From Candidatus Sabulitectum sp. (GTDB taxonomy: Bacteria; Fermentibacterota; Fermentibacteria; Fermentibacterales; JCC-6), in contig JAGLOJ010000031.1 of the NCBI GenBank assembly GCA_023139045.1, positions 1 through 44,082 on the forward strand: a stretch of 44,082 bases of DNA, given 5' to 3'. Under the pieces are notes generated by a model, which did no database searches, was not told the DNA's origin, and saw only the letters and a program-made list of their open reading frames with translations. The position numbers and the translations under genes are program-made. How positions within the stretch are numbered: position 1 is the stretch's first letter; every line of letters starts with the position of its first letter. Positions 34,455 to 42,865 of this stretch are shown in pieces.

Positions 34455-35491
34455 ATCAGGCTGTCCATCCCGGCATTCTTCTTTGCCAGTTTTAAAAATC
34501 TTGCTGAAACAGCGCCCAGACCGTAAACTGAGAGCATTACAAACATCAGTACGGATCCAATTTCAAGAAAACCGGAGAAAACAAGCAGTAGAAGGATTGG
34601 CACAAGACCTGCCCATACACTGCCCAGTATCTGGCAAACCTTTTTCCAGTGGGCGGTATCAGGAGGAAAAGCTCCCTTCAGAACCCTTCCGGAGTATCCG
34701 TCAACAACAATTCTGTACGTTTTTTCCTCAAGCACGTATTTAACAACCCAGAGGGGGTAATGAATCAGCTTTTCTCTGGCACCTGTAACAGCCAGATACA
34801 TTGATCGCTGTTCAAGCCCTGCACCAACGCCTCCGCAGATCCGCCGGATGTATTCCTCCGCCTCCTCTTTTGCCTGATTGATGGAAACTGCCGGGTCAAC
34901 CACATGAGCAGAAGCCGGAAGTTTATCTGAGTCAAAAACCCTCAGAGGTAATTGAAAACCGGAACGCCCGAGAGCCATTCCGGAAAGACCCATTTGAGAT
35001 TGTGCCCCCAGAGATGGTATTCCCAGCGGCTCCAGATGTGCGGCACTGACAATAACATCAAAACCATTGCTGATCTGATGTTCCTCTGCACGAACCCCTT
35101 TTCGCTGCTTAATGGTTCTGATCACAGTGCACTGCCCGCCTCCATCATCGTTTTCAACGGCAGCTCTCACTTTGCGCTCCTTGAATACAGGCTTCACGCC
35201 GAAGACATAACCGTCCACCCGGCACGATAGTACCCAGAAAGGCACATAAGCAAGAAAGGGTTTCCTGACCCGGCATCCGGCGAAAACCCCTGCGGACAAT
35301 TCCTCAAGCTTGCGGCGAACAACACGGACCGCATCTGTAGAATCAATACCGGATTCTATAATGTATCTGTTTACCACACCCCCAAGAAGCAGAGGTGTAT
35401 CGCAGTTGGGGCACACAGTATTTGTGTTTCCCTCACTGACTTCAAGGAGCCCGGCGCAAGAAGGACATGAAAGGGTTAGAAGATCACTCAT
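34451..35491 (-). CDS. Zinc-ribbon membrane protein with two PFW repeats (second gene of the trio)
   Basis: A 346-residue protein. An N-terminal zinc ribbon (Cys9, Cys12, Cys27, Cys30) is followed by two similar beta units: AYVPFWVLSCRVDGYVFG (81-98) and IHYPLWVVKYVL...VVDGYSGRVLKG (243-273). Two hydrophobic helices (about 288-308 and 311-330) anchor the C-terminus, so the ribbon and repeats face the cytoplasm. The arrangement resembles TFIIB-type zinc-ribbon membrane proteins sometimes mislabelled as PriA-like, but I know of no defined function. The ATG at 35491 overlaps the first trio gene (ATGA). An upstream in-frame start adds ten poorly supported residues. Confidence 0.75.
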   Translation of the reverse strand: MSDLLTLSCPSCAGLLEVSEGNTNTVCPNCDTPLLLGGVVNRYIIESGIDSTDAVRVVRRKLEELSAGVFAGCRVRKPFLAYVPFWVLSCRVDGYVFGVKPVFKERKVRAAVENDDGGGQCTVIRTIKQRKGVRAEEHQISNGFDVIVSAAHLEPLGIPSLGAQSQMGLSGMALGRSGFQLPLRVFDSDKLPASAHVVDPAVSINQAKEEAEEYIRRICGGVGAGLEQRSMYLAVTGAREKLIHYPLWVVKYVLEEKTYRIVVDGYSGRVLKGAFPPDTAHWKKVCQILGSVWAGLVPILLLLVFSGFLEIGSVLMFVMLSVYGLGAVSARFLKLAKKNAGMDSLI

Positions 35492-36138
35492 AACCTGGCT
35501 TCCCGGATCAACTTTCTCCATAATCCCGGAGCGAGTATTGCAGAAGCCATTCCGAACACAGGTGCCCAGAAAACAGATAACCCTTTCAGAAGGAAAAAGA
35601 CAAGCAGAGCGGGGCAGACACCGATCAAAAAAGCTGATAAAGCTTCCCGGACAGGATCAAACAGATTCTCTCCACCAGAATCGGCGGATTCTCCAGGTTT
35701 CCGGCCACTCACTCCGTCAACCATGGTTCCCTGTGCAGTGGAAGCGCTGATAACAACCCAGAATGGATGGTAGATAACTCCGGTATCTCCAGCCAATTCG
35801 GGATCAACAGGAACAACAGTACCCTCAACTTCAGATTCGTTCCACACCCGCCGGTCAGCCGAAGGCGGTGAATAGTTCTCCAACTCCGCATAGGGTTGAG
35901 TAAAGACCCGCACAAGAGTATCCGGATCGAATGGAAACCAGTAGAGTGACACAGATGCAACAATCCCCGAGCCGAACAGACGAAGAACATCTTCTTCATC
36001 AAGTGCCGGTCTGTGCAGAAAACTGGTTCCGGTATAACCGTCTACAACAGACCTGGCTCCGCAATAAGAACAACTGATGTAAGCATCGGGAGATGTGACA
36101 GCCAGAAGGGCTCCACACTGTTTGCATTGAAGTTTCAT
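35488..36138 (-). CDS. Zinc-ribbon membrane protein with PFW motif (first gene of the trio)
   Basis: A 216-residue protein with an N-terminal zinc ribbon (Cys5, Cys8, Cys23, Cys26). A short VVDGYTG segment (31-37) precedes an LYWFPFD strand and the unit VIYHPFWVVISAST...MVDGVSGR (121-146), which parallels the second repeat of the next gene. Two C-terminal membrane helices lie at about 166-184 and 188-206. The ATG at 36138 matches the ribbon start; the only ribosome-like site, GAGGGGG, is rather distant (about 12 bases). Likely a diverged paralogue of the second gene. Function unknown. Confidence 0.72.
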   Translation of the reverse strand: MKLQCKQCGALLAVTSPDAYISCSYCGARSVVDGYTGTSFLHRPALDEEDVLRLFGSGIVASVSLYWFPFDPDTLVRVFTQPYAELENYSPPSADRRVWNESEVEGTVVPVDPELAGDTGVIYHPFWVVISASTAQGTMVDGVSGRKPGESADSGGENLFDPVREALSAFLIGVCPALLVFFLLKGLSVFWAPVFGMASAILAPGLWRKLIREARL

Positions 36139-36220
36139 TGGCAGGCTACCCCCTCGGAACAAACCCGGAACAAAGCCGCAACCCCTGCTGAACATATCAA
36201 CAACTGAACCAACTTCCACC

Positions 36221-36248
36221 GGAGGCAGCGGTGAAAACCGCCGCCTCC
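36221..36248 (-). terminator. Strong hairpin after the carboxypeptidase gene
   Basis: A 12-bp stem (GGAGGCAGCGGT at 36221-36232 with ACCGCCGCCTCC at 36237-36248, one mismatch) with a GAAA loop on the plus strand lies 15 bases past the carboxypeptidase stop and 83 bases before the first zinc-ribbon gene. No T-run follows on the minus strand, so it may be a partial terminator or a 3-prime stabilising stem. Confidence 0.5.
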
Positions 36249-36262
36249 ATGTGTAGATTTAT

Positions 36263-38440
36263 CTATCTTGCTGCTGAAACAACCCGACGCACCGAGATAC
36301 CGGAGGCGGTTTCAAGCCTTACAAAGTGCACACCCGCGGGAATATCACTGGTGTCCCATACAATATTCCTGTAACCGGACTCATTCAAAGATGAAGTCAA
36401 ATCGACAATCTTTCTTCCGGTCACATCGAAAACTGCAAGACTGGCAGTCGCCAGGTCTGAAGGCGCAATAGAAACTGGAATAACTGCACTTGTATAAACC
36501 GGATTAGGTGTTATCAGACCCAGGAAGGATACTTGAGGTGTAACACCCTCAGAGGTTCCTTCAACACCGACTGTGCTCACCTGGGCTAAAACAGGCTCTG
36601 AAGCCCATCCGGGGCCAAAGTCGTTGTCAACAGCCCAGACCCTGAAATAGTATTCTCCATTGTTGAGAGCGGTAACATTGTAGTCAGAACCGGCAATATT
36701 ATCAGCATGTATTTCGTTGTTGTTCCAGACTTCAATCCTGATATCATCTATGTAGAGCTTGCAGGATGAGCTGCTTCCATAACTCTCCCAGCGGAACATC
36801 AGAGTCTGCCCCTGAAATTCATCAAGCTCATGAATGTTGAAACGCCAGACCATATCGTTGCGACCGAAAGTCTGCAGATAGTACCAGTTCGCACCTGCGT
36901 CGGGACTGTAAGAGAATGCTCCCTGATAACTTTGGGGGAAAATGTTCTGTTCCGACCAGAAACTGATCCTTCCACCGCCATTGGCCGGGATGGTAACAGA
37001 TTCCTGCCATGTCATTTGACCCGTTCCGTTTGAAACATAGCTCTGAGTACCACTGTGGTGCTGACTGGTGGTCATGATCCAGTTTACCTTGTCGAAGGGG
37101 CCGCTGTCACCGTGATCATCCAGCAATACCTGATAGCCGCTCAATCTCTGCAGGGCATAGCTGTCTGCATGGGCTGCATCATTCCAGTTAATAACAAACG
37201 GCACACTGACCGACCCGATACTCTCCACTACCGGTACTCCCGGTTCATGTGGATCATATGGGCAGCCAGCGAGGCATGCAGTAACAAGATAGCTTCGCAG
37301 GTTTCTTCTTGAAAGCTTCACCACTTCAGTTGCAGACGGCCAGAATCCGGCAAAACTGGCACCGGTTTCATGGTTCCAGCTCATGGCTCCGTAAACCCCG
37401 TAAGCGTGGTCACGGGTGTTCCCTCCAGATGCACCGAACAGGGAGGAAACGTAGTGTTCCTCACCTGTGGCCCACTGCACCATCATCTCGCCCTGGGTGC
37501 TGTACGCAGCAGCATGGGTAGTTGGAGTGCTCGTCCAGCCCCACGGATAGATAAGCACATTGCCGTAAGTATGTGTCGAATGCATCTGGGCAGGAATATG
37601 GCTCTGCCAGAAGGTGTCAATATTAGAAGCTTCCGGTTCTGAAAGAACTCCTGTTCCTCTGTAAGTCTGTGAGCCTGGACTGCCACTGGAGCCAGCCCCT
37701 CCCCAGTCAACCGACCAGTTCCTGTTCAGGTCAACACCATTTCCTCCGGCAGTCCAGTTCATGTTCTTTCTGTGCATTCCATTGCCACCTGGATTTGTAG
37801 TCTCATTGTAAACCCAGCCGTCAACATTGTTAACAGGAAGACACCAGATCTCTCTGTTCTCAAGCAACCAGGTTGCCTGGTATCCACTGTAACCATTTCT
37901 CTGATAGTTTGAACACAACCACATCATCCAGTAGCGAACATTTCTCATGGCAGCACCCTCACGGGCGTGGATAAGACCATCATACCAGGCATTGGCCATT
38001 GCCGGATCATCATCATCGAAGCTGTTGTTCACGGAAAGCTTCACTACTCTCTGCGGGCGACCTTCATATGTATCTCCGATGGACTGAACACTTGTAATAG
38101 CAGGGTTGGCGGCAACAAGTGCATCAATCCAACTGTCTACCTCGTCCCAGGTGTAATAACCACCCATTGAACGGCTGCTGCCGTTTCGGGCCCGGTAGAA
38201 CCCTTCCATATCGGCAATTCTTGTTGTGGCAAAAAGACCGTACTCAAGCAGTTTTCTGCGTTCGATGGAGTTAGTCACAAAATCAACAGAACCGTCACTG
38301 TATGTCTGAACAACATCAAAACCAATTCTGTTGAACAACTCAGTTTGAGCATCAGACGATGGCTGAAAATTCATTAGTGAGTATATCTCATTTCCCAGCA
38401 TGATCCCGGAGACAGTCAGCAATAACATCAAAAACTTCAA
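36263..38440 (-). CDS. Secreted M14 zinc carboxypeptidase with Type IX sorting domain
   Basis: A 725-residue exported metallocarboxypeptidase. A signal peptide (MKFLMLLLTVSGIMLG from the TTG at 38440, preceded by GGGGG) and a propeptide-like region lead to the M14 domain. Zinc ligands are His158 and Glu161 in IHAREG and His290 in THTYGNVLIYPWG; the substrate Asn-Arg lie in VDLNRNWSVDWGG and the likely catalytic Glu in WNHETGASF. A jelly-roll (MAM/laminin-like) module and fibronectin-like strands follow, then a C-terminal sorting domain (ASLAVFDVTGRKIVDL ... IPAGVHFVRL). It probably trims peptides at the cell surface, feeding the internal PepT and PepD. Confidence 0.9.
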   Translation of the reverse strand: MKFLMLLLTVSGIMLGNEIYSLMNFQPSSDAQTELFNRIGFDVVQTYSDGSVDFVTNSIERRKLLEYGLFATTRIADMEGFYRARNGSSRSMGGYYTWDEVDSWIDALVAANPAITSVQSIGDTYEGRPQRVVKLSVNNSFDDDDPAMANAWYDGLIHAREGAAMRNVRYWMMWLCSNYQRNGYSGYQATWLLENREIWCLPVNNVDGWVYNETTNPGGNGMHRKNMNWTAGGNGVDLNRNWSVDWGGAGSSGSPGSQTYRGTGVLSEPEASNIDTFWQSHIPAQMHSTHTYGNVLIYPWGWTSTPTTHAAAYSTQGEMMVQWATGEEHYVSSLFGASGGNTRDHAYGVYGAMSWNHETGASFAGFWPSATEVVKLSRRNLRSYLVTACLAGCPYDPHEPGVPVVESIGSVSVPFVINWNDAAHADSYALQRLSGYQVLLDDHGDSGPFDKVNWIMTTSQHHSGTQSYVSNGTGQMTWQESVTIPANGGGRISFWSEQNIFPQSYQGAFSYSPDAGANWYYLQTFGRNDMVWRFNIHELDEFQGQTLMFRWESYGSSSSCKLYIDDIRIEVWNNNEIHADNIAGSDYNVTALNNGEYYFRVWAVDNDFGPGWASEPVLAQVSTVGVEGTSEGVTPQVSFLGLITPNPVYTSAVIPVSIAPSDLATASLAVFDVTGRKIVDLTSSLNESGYRNIVWDTSDIPAGVHFVRLETASGISVRRVVSAAR

Positions 38441-38534
38441 ACCAACCCCCAAAAAAATGTTAACGATAGAAACGATAGATTAGAACCGCTTATATATATA
38501 AGGTAAATCAGTTCTGAAGCACAGATGGTGTACA

Positions 38535-38563
38535 TTGAAAAAACCGGACATTCTCACTTTAAT
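38535..38563 (+). promoter_or_regulatory. Promoter of hutU
   Basis: TTGAAA (38535-38540), spacer 17, TTTAAT (38558-38563) match sigma-70 boxes at four and five of six positions, giving a leader of about 45 bases before the hutU ATG. The remainder of this divergent gap holds an AT palindrome CTTATATATATAAG that may belong to the carboxypeptidase promoter. Confidence 0.55.
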
Positions 38564-38614
38564 TTTGTATCTTCACTCCATTAGGAATAACATTTTTTTA
38601 CAGCGGAGGCGCTT

Positions 38615-40621
38615 ATGAAAAGTTTCAAAGAAAAGATAAGACAGGGAATCCCAATTGATATCCCCACCTTCCCACCCTCCGTAGAGGGAGTTAACAGAGC
38701 CCCGGCAAGACCTGATATCCTCTCTCCATCCGAGAAAAGGCTTGCTCTGAAGAATGCTCTCAGATATTTCCCGAAAGAGTGGCATGAGGCTCTGGCACCT
38801 GAATTCGCTGAAGAGCTGAACAAAACCGGACGGATCTACATGTACCGCTTCAGGCCGACCTATGAAATGAGAGCCAGACCCATTGGCGAATACCCCGCGG
38901 AAACACCACAGGCAGCGGCTATTATGCTGATGATCCAGAATAATCTTGACAATGCAGTAGCTCAGCACCCTGAAGAACTGATAACCTACGGTGGCAACGG
39001 TACAGTATTTCAGAACTGGGCTCAGTACCTTCTTACAATGAAGTATCTCTCGGAAATGACCGAGGAGCAGACACTTGTACTCTATTCCGGTCATCCCCTC
39101 GGCCTGTTCCCCTCCCATGCCGATGCCCCCAGACTCGTTGTGACGAACGGAATGGTTATTCCAAACTACAGCTCACAGGAAGATTACACAAAGATGGCAG
39201 CGCTGGGTGTAACTTCATACGGCCAGATGACCGCAGGCAGTTTCATGTACATTGGCCCTCAGGGCATCGTTCACGGAACCACCATAACCCTTCTTAACGC
39301 TGGAAGAAAATACCTGGGTACAGGCGACGATGGGCTTGCCGGGATGGTGTATGTCACCAGTGGTCTCGGTGGAATGAGCGGAGCTCAGGCCAAGGCAGCA
39401 GTTATTGCAGGCGCTGTCTGTGTTATCGCCGAGATAAATCCAAAGGCACTTCACATGAGGCATGAGCAGGGCTGGCTGCAGGAAATAGAAGAAGATCTGG
39501 ATAAAGTCATCCTCAGAATAAAAAAGGCAAAGCAGGAATCTAAGCCTCTTTCCCTAGGGTATCTCGGTAACATTGTGGACCTCTGGGAAAAACTTGCCGG
39601 GGAAAACGTTCATATTGAACTTGGCAGCGATCAGACAAGCCTTCACAACCCCTGGATGGGTGGCTACTACCCTGTTGACCTCACCCTTGAGGAAAGCAAC
39701 CGTATGATGGTGGAGAACCCGGAGGCCTTCAAAAAAGCGGTCAGGAAATCCCTGAGAAGACAGGTAAAGGCCATCAACATACTTGCTTCAAAAGGCATGC
39801 ACTTCTGGGATTACGGGAATGCTTTCCTGCTTGAAGCCTCAAGAGCAGGTGCCGAGGGAATCCTCAAGGAGGATGGTACCTTTTCGTACTCATCTTATGT
39901 GGAAGACATTATGGGACCCATCTGCTTCGACTACGGTTTCGGACCATTCCGCTGGGTGTGTACATCCGGTGACCCTGACGATCTCAGGAAGACTGATAGA
40001 ATCGCAGCATTCGTTCTCGAAGAGATGGTAAGCGAAGCAAGCGACGAAAACAGACAGCAGCTCCTGGACAACCTTCGATGGATAAGACAGGCCGAAGACA
40101 ACAGAATGGTCGTTGGTTCCCAGGCCAGAATCCTCTACACCGACTGGTCCGGAAGAATCAAACTGGCCCTTGCTTTCAACAGAGCAGTTTCTGACGGAGT
40201 AATCTCCGCACCTATCGTTCTCGGCCGCGACCATCACGATGTTTCCGGTACAGACAGCCCCTACAGAGAAACGGCAAACATCCGTGACGGCTCCATGTTC
40301 ACGGCAGACATGGCCGTGCAGAATGTCATAGGTGACTCCTTCAGGGGTGCCACCTGGGTAAGCATTCACAATGGCGGCGGAGTTGGCTGGGGTGAGGTAA
40401 TCAATGGAGGCTTCGGCATGCTCCTTGACGGCTCCGCAGCGGCAGACCGCAGGGCAAAATCAATGCTCTCCTGGGACGTGGGAAATGGTCTTGCCAGAAG
40501 AAACTGGGCAACAAACGAAGGCGCTGTCTGGGCTATCAAACAGGTAATGGAAATGGAACCGCTGATGAAAGTAACCATCCCTGAAATTGCAGACGACGAC
40601 GTCGTAGACCTGTTCGGCTGA
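38615..40621 (+). CDS. hutU: Urocanate hydratase
   Basis: A 668-residue urocanase that converts urocanate to imidazolonepropionate in histidine breakdown, using tightly bound NAD+. Landmarks are ELITYGGNGTVFQNWAQY, YSGHPLGLFPSH, TAGSFMYIGPQGIVHGT, the NAD region SGLGGMSGAQAKAA, ELGSDQTSLHNPW, FDYGFGPFRWVCTSGD and WVSIHNGGGVGWGEV. It belongs to the longer urocanase form (about 660-680 residues) and not the 550-residue E. coli/Bacillus type. GGAGG five bases before the ATG. No hutH, hutI or hutG is near. Confidence 0.95.
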   Translation: MKSFKEKIRQGIPIDIPTFPPSVEGVNRAPARPDILSPSEKRLALKNALRYFPKEWHEALAPEFAEELNKTGRIYMYRFRPTYEMRARPIGEYPAETPQAAAIMLMIQNNLDNAVAQHPEELITYGGNGTVFQNWAQYLLTMKYLSEMTEEQTLVLYSGHPLGLFPSHADAPRLVVTNGMVIPNYSSQEDYTKMAALGVTSYGQMTAGSFMYIGPQGIVHGTTITLLNAGRKYLGTGDDGLAGMVYVTSGLGGMSGAQAKAAVIAGAVCVIAEINPKALHMRHEQGWLQEIEEDLDKVILRIKKAKQESKPLSLGYLGNIVDLWEKLAGENVHIELGSDQTSLHNPWMGGYYPVDLTLEESNRMMVENPEAFKKAVRKSLRRQVKAINILASKGMHFWDYGNAFLLEASRAGAEGILKEDGTFSYSSYVEDIMGPICFDYGFGPFRWVCTSGDPDDLRKTDRIAAFVLEEMVSEASDENRQQLLDNLRWIRQAEDNRMVVGSQARILYTDWSGRIKLALAFNRAVSDGVISAPIVLGRDHHDVSGTDSPYRETANIRDGSMFTADMAVQNVIGDSFRGATWVSIHNGGGVGWGEVINGGFGMLLDGSAAADRRAKSMLSWDVGNGLARRNWATNEGAVWAIKQVMEMEPLMKVTIPEIADDDVVDLFG

Positions 40622-40623
40622 AG

Positions 40624-41220
40624 ATGAAATACAAAGCAATTCTGTTTGATCTGGATGGAACGCTGCTTGACTACACAAAAGAGCAGTACATCGCAGTGAA
40701 CCATGATGAAAAGCTGTTCAATCTTGTGAATTCCCATGAGGTTCAAGGTTATGAAACCACAGGAACACCGAGCCCGGATTCTCCGGGAATGGCACAGGCA
40801 TTTAAGAAAGCGGGGGTGCAACTGAACCCGGTAAGATTCCTCAATGACTATTTCCATAAACTTTCTCTGAAAGGGATTCCACTTCCAGGGGCATTGGATA
40901 TATTGAACAAACTACAGGGTGAAGTGCAACTCGCTGTTGTATCCAACAGCCCGGGAGAGGTTCAGAACCCAAGACTTGAAACTGCCGGACTCTCCGGCTT
41001 CTTCGCACACAGGTTCTACAGCAGAGACCTCGGAATAGCAAAACCCGACCCTGCAATTCTTCACCTTGCCCTGAAAGAATTGAAAGTGACAAAAGAAGAA
41101 ACACTTTTCATTGGCGACAGCACTACAAGCGACCAGCCTGCGGCAAAAGCAGCCGGGATAGACTTCTTTCTGTTCAAAGGCGATTTCAGAGACCTGAAGC
41201 TGCAGTCTCTTCTTTTGTGA
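40624..41220 (+). CDS. HAD-superfamily hydrolase (phosphatase)
   Basis: A 198-residue HAD hydrolase. Motif I is LFDLDGT (Asp9, Asp11), motif II VVSNSP, motif III GIAKPDP and motif IV IGDSTTSD. A small helical cap follows motif I, as in phosphoglycolate phosphatase- or YjjG-like enzymes, but it contains an unusual proline-rich segment (GTPSPDSPG). The ATG comes two bases after the hutU stop, so the two are co-transcribed. Substrate unknown. Confidence 0.85.
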   Translation: MKYKAILFDLDGTLLDYTKEQYIAVNHDEKLFNLVNSHEVQGYETTGTPSPDSPGMAQAFKKAGVQLNPVRFLNDYFHKLSLKGIPLPGALDILNKLQGEVQLAVVSNSPGEVQNPRLETAGLSGFFAHRFYSRDLGIAKPDPAILHLALKELKVTKEETLFIGDSTTSDQPAAKAAGIDFFLFKGDFRDLKLQSLLL

Positions 41221-41331
41221 CAGCCCTTTCATCTATGCATAGAGCCCATGATTTTTCAGATATATGAAAGTACATTGAAGTGGATACTCAAGACAACTTC
41301 GCTCAGGAAACTGAAACTATCACAGTCAATC

Positions 41332-41868
41332 CTAACTGATTTCTTCCATAGTAATCCTGACCCACTTGACTAGCCTGTTTCTAACATCTTCTCCAACTGG
41401 GAGTTGGGCAATCCTCTCCAACAGAGTTGTTCCCTCAATCAGCCTTTCATTTAACAAAATGGTAACAAATTCTCTATCCTTCTCTCGATAAGCTACAAGT
41501 TTGCTTGCTGCAAGGTCGTGTGCTTCGAGGCAGTGGCCAATGCATCCTCGTGTTCTATACTCGTTGGAGACTGAAATTGTCCTGTCCTCCCAGCCTTCTG
41601 GCAAAGTAGCAGCTTCTATTGAGATACCGTGAACATAAAATCCATGAGTCTGATGAAAAATTGAATCCTGTCCAAGTGCTCCATCAACAAAAACTGTTTT
41701 TTCGGTCATGTTCTTAGGTTGAACATCTACTTCAATTGATGCTCGAAGGCTCTCAGGTGCTTCGGGGAAACTTCCAAGAATGGCCTGAGAACCAAATATC
41801 AGCAATTCTGTATCCTTTGCTACATCGCAAGCTGCACGGATAGCATGCTCTAACTGGTCATATCTCAT
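41332..41868 (-). CDS. Nucleotidyltransferase-fold protein (DUF6036-like), possible toxin
   Basis: A 178-residue protein with the start of a DNA polymerase beta-type nucleotidyltransferase fold: LLIFGSQAILGSFPEA (glycine-serine at 26-27) followed by an acidic pair in SIEVDVQPK (Glu46, Asp48). It continues with a conserved ARDLA-like EAHDLAASKLVAYREKDREF helix typical of DUF6036/AbiEii-like putative toxins. The ATG at 41868 overlaps the winged-helix gene by 11 bases, indicating coupling. The pairing with an upstream DNA-binding gene suggests a toxin-antitoxin unit, but activity is not shown. AT-richer than the core genes. Confidence 0.7.
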   Translation of the reverse strand: MRYDQLEHAIRAACDVAKDTELLIFGSQAILGSFPEAPESLRASIEVDVQPKNMTEKTVFVDGALGQDSIFHQTHGFYVHGISIEAATLPEGWEDRTISVSNEYRTRGCIGHCLEAHDLAASKLVAYREKDREFVTILLNERLIEGTTLLERIAQLPVGEDVRNRLVKWVRITMEEIS

Positions 41869-42790
41869 CGCTGGGTTTTTCCATCTCTGCAAGAATTCTA
41901 TCTCGTTCGTGATGGGTCAACACAGCGAGAAATGGTAAACTCCGTCTAAGCCGGATGGCGCGCGAACTCGTTGAAACTAACAAATCTCGTATTCGATCTA
42001 TGGAATACGTTTCAAGGAGCTGTCTCCACTCTGCAATATCTCTATTAGCCATACCCTGATCCTGATAAAGCAATCTGTTCGTGTATTGGCAGGTTCTTTT
42101 TATCAGAGATGGATCCTTTTTTATTAGATCTGCGATAGCTTTCGCCAATTTCAGAGAACGTTGTTCAGAGTCCTGCTGTGTTGATTCGCCAACCAGATGA
42201 TTTCTGTATGTTGTATTCCCCATGCCACACAGTACTATTGCCCCCTTTGGAGCTTCTGGCTCATCTGCGCGAGTGAAGACTGTCAGCTCAATAATAAGGT
42301 CGTACATCTTTTCAGCTTCAATCAACCGGGTTCGAAGTTCTTCTCTTATCCAGCCGATTGCCCTAGATTCAGTTACTACCTCCAGTTGAAGAGCTTGTCC
42401 AATCTCTAAAGGCAATTCTGTAACCCAAGCACTTAAAACCTCAGGAATGGCAAAAGTTTGCTGAAGCATGAAGATTAGACTTTCATAGTGCTCATGCTCT
42501 TTCTTAAATAAAAGACCAAACAGATGTAAGAAGGGATGATCCTTCTTAGGGCTGAATTTTAGTGCACGACCTGTTCCTGTCCTTTCGGCAATACCCAGGT
42601 TGCTCAGATGCACCAGTGCCTTTCTTGCACCAGCCTGAGAAAGGCCGGCCATTCTAGCTGCGTCAGCTACACCCACAGAACCTGCAATCTCATAGACAAG
42701 CACTCGAATAAGTCGAACCAGAGCCGGAGATCCTAAGATATCATCAAGTGGATACTTCAAGCTGCTCCGTTTGATTCTTGGAACTCTCAT
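41858..42790 (-). CDS. Winged-helix transcriptional regulator, probable antitoxin of the nucleotidyltransferase
   Basis: A 310-residue protein. Residues 15-80 form a winged helix (SPALVRLIRVLVYE, then VADAARMAGLSQAGARKALVHLSNLGIAERTG). The middle (about 85-215) has helices and an LIIELTVFTRADEP strand with an LCGMG motif, possibly a degenerate nucleotidyltransferase-like domain. The C-terminal RRSLPFLAVLTHHERDRIL recurs, as I recall, in regulators paired with DUF6036 genes. The ATG has GAAGG upstream. Three operator-like repeats overlap its promoter, which fits autorepression. First gene of the two-gene module. Confidence 0.7.
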   Translation of the reverse strand: MRVPRIKRSSLKYPLDDILGSPALVRLIRVLVYEIAGSVGVADAARMAGLSQAGARKALVHLSNLGIAERTGTGRALKFSPKKDHPFLHLFGLLFKKEHEHYESLIFMLQQTFAIPEVLSAWVTELPLEIGQALQLEVVTESRAIGWIREELRTRLIEAEKMYDLIIELTVFTRADEPEAPKGAIVLCGMGNTTYRNHLVGESTQQDSEQRSLKLAKAIADLIKKDPSLIKRTCQYTNRLLYQDQGMANRDIAEWRQLLETYSIDRIRDLLVSTSSRAIRLRRSLPFLAVLTHHERDRILAEMEKPSDEI

Positions 42791-42811
42791 GACTAACCTT
42801 CACTTCCATCC

Positions 42812-42865
42812 GATACTATTGTTTCTAATTAGATACTTCAGTTTCTTATTGTCAACTATAGTATC
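42812..42865 (-). promoter_or_regulatory. Promoter with three operator-like repeats for the regulator/nucleotidyltransferase module
   Basis: On the minus strand TTGACA (42855-42850), spacer 18, TAATTA (42831-42826) form a good promoter. It is embedded in three related elements: GATACTATTGTTTCT (42812-42826), GATACTTCAGTTTCT (42832-42846; same direction, 20 bases on, about two helical turns) and AACTATAGTATC (42854-42865), whose complement GATACTATAGTT matches the first at 11 of 12 bases in inverted orientation. A protein bound here would cover both promoter boxes. Confidence 0.65.

Noticed and set aside
41233..41270. Hairpin after the HAD gene as a terminator (CTATGCATAG palindrome and CTTTCAT/ATGAAAG arms)
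   Set aside because: The small palindrome has no loop or T-run and the outer arms are only 7 bp around a long loop.
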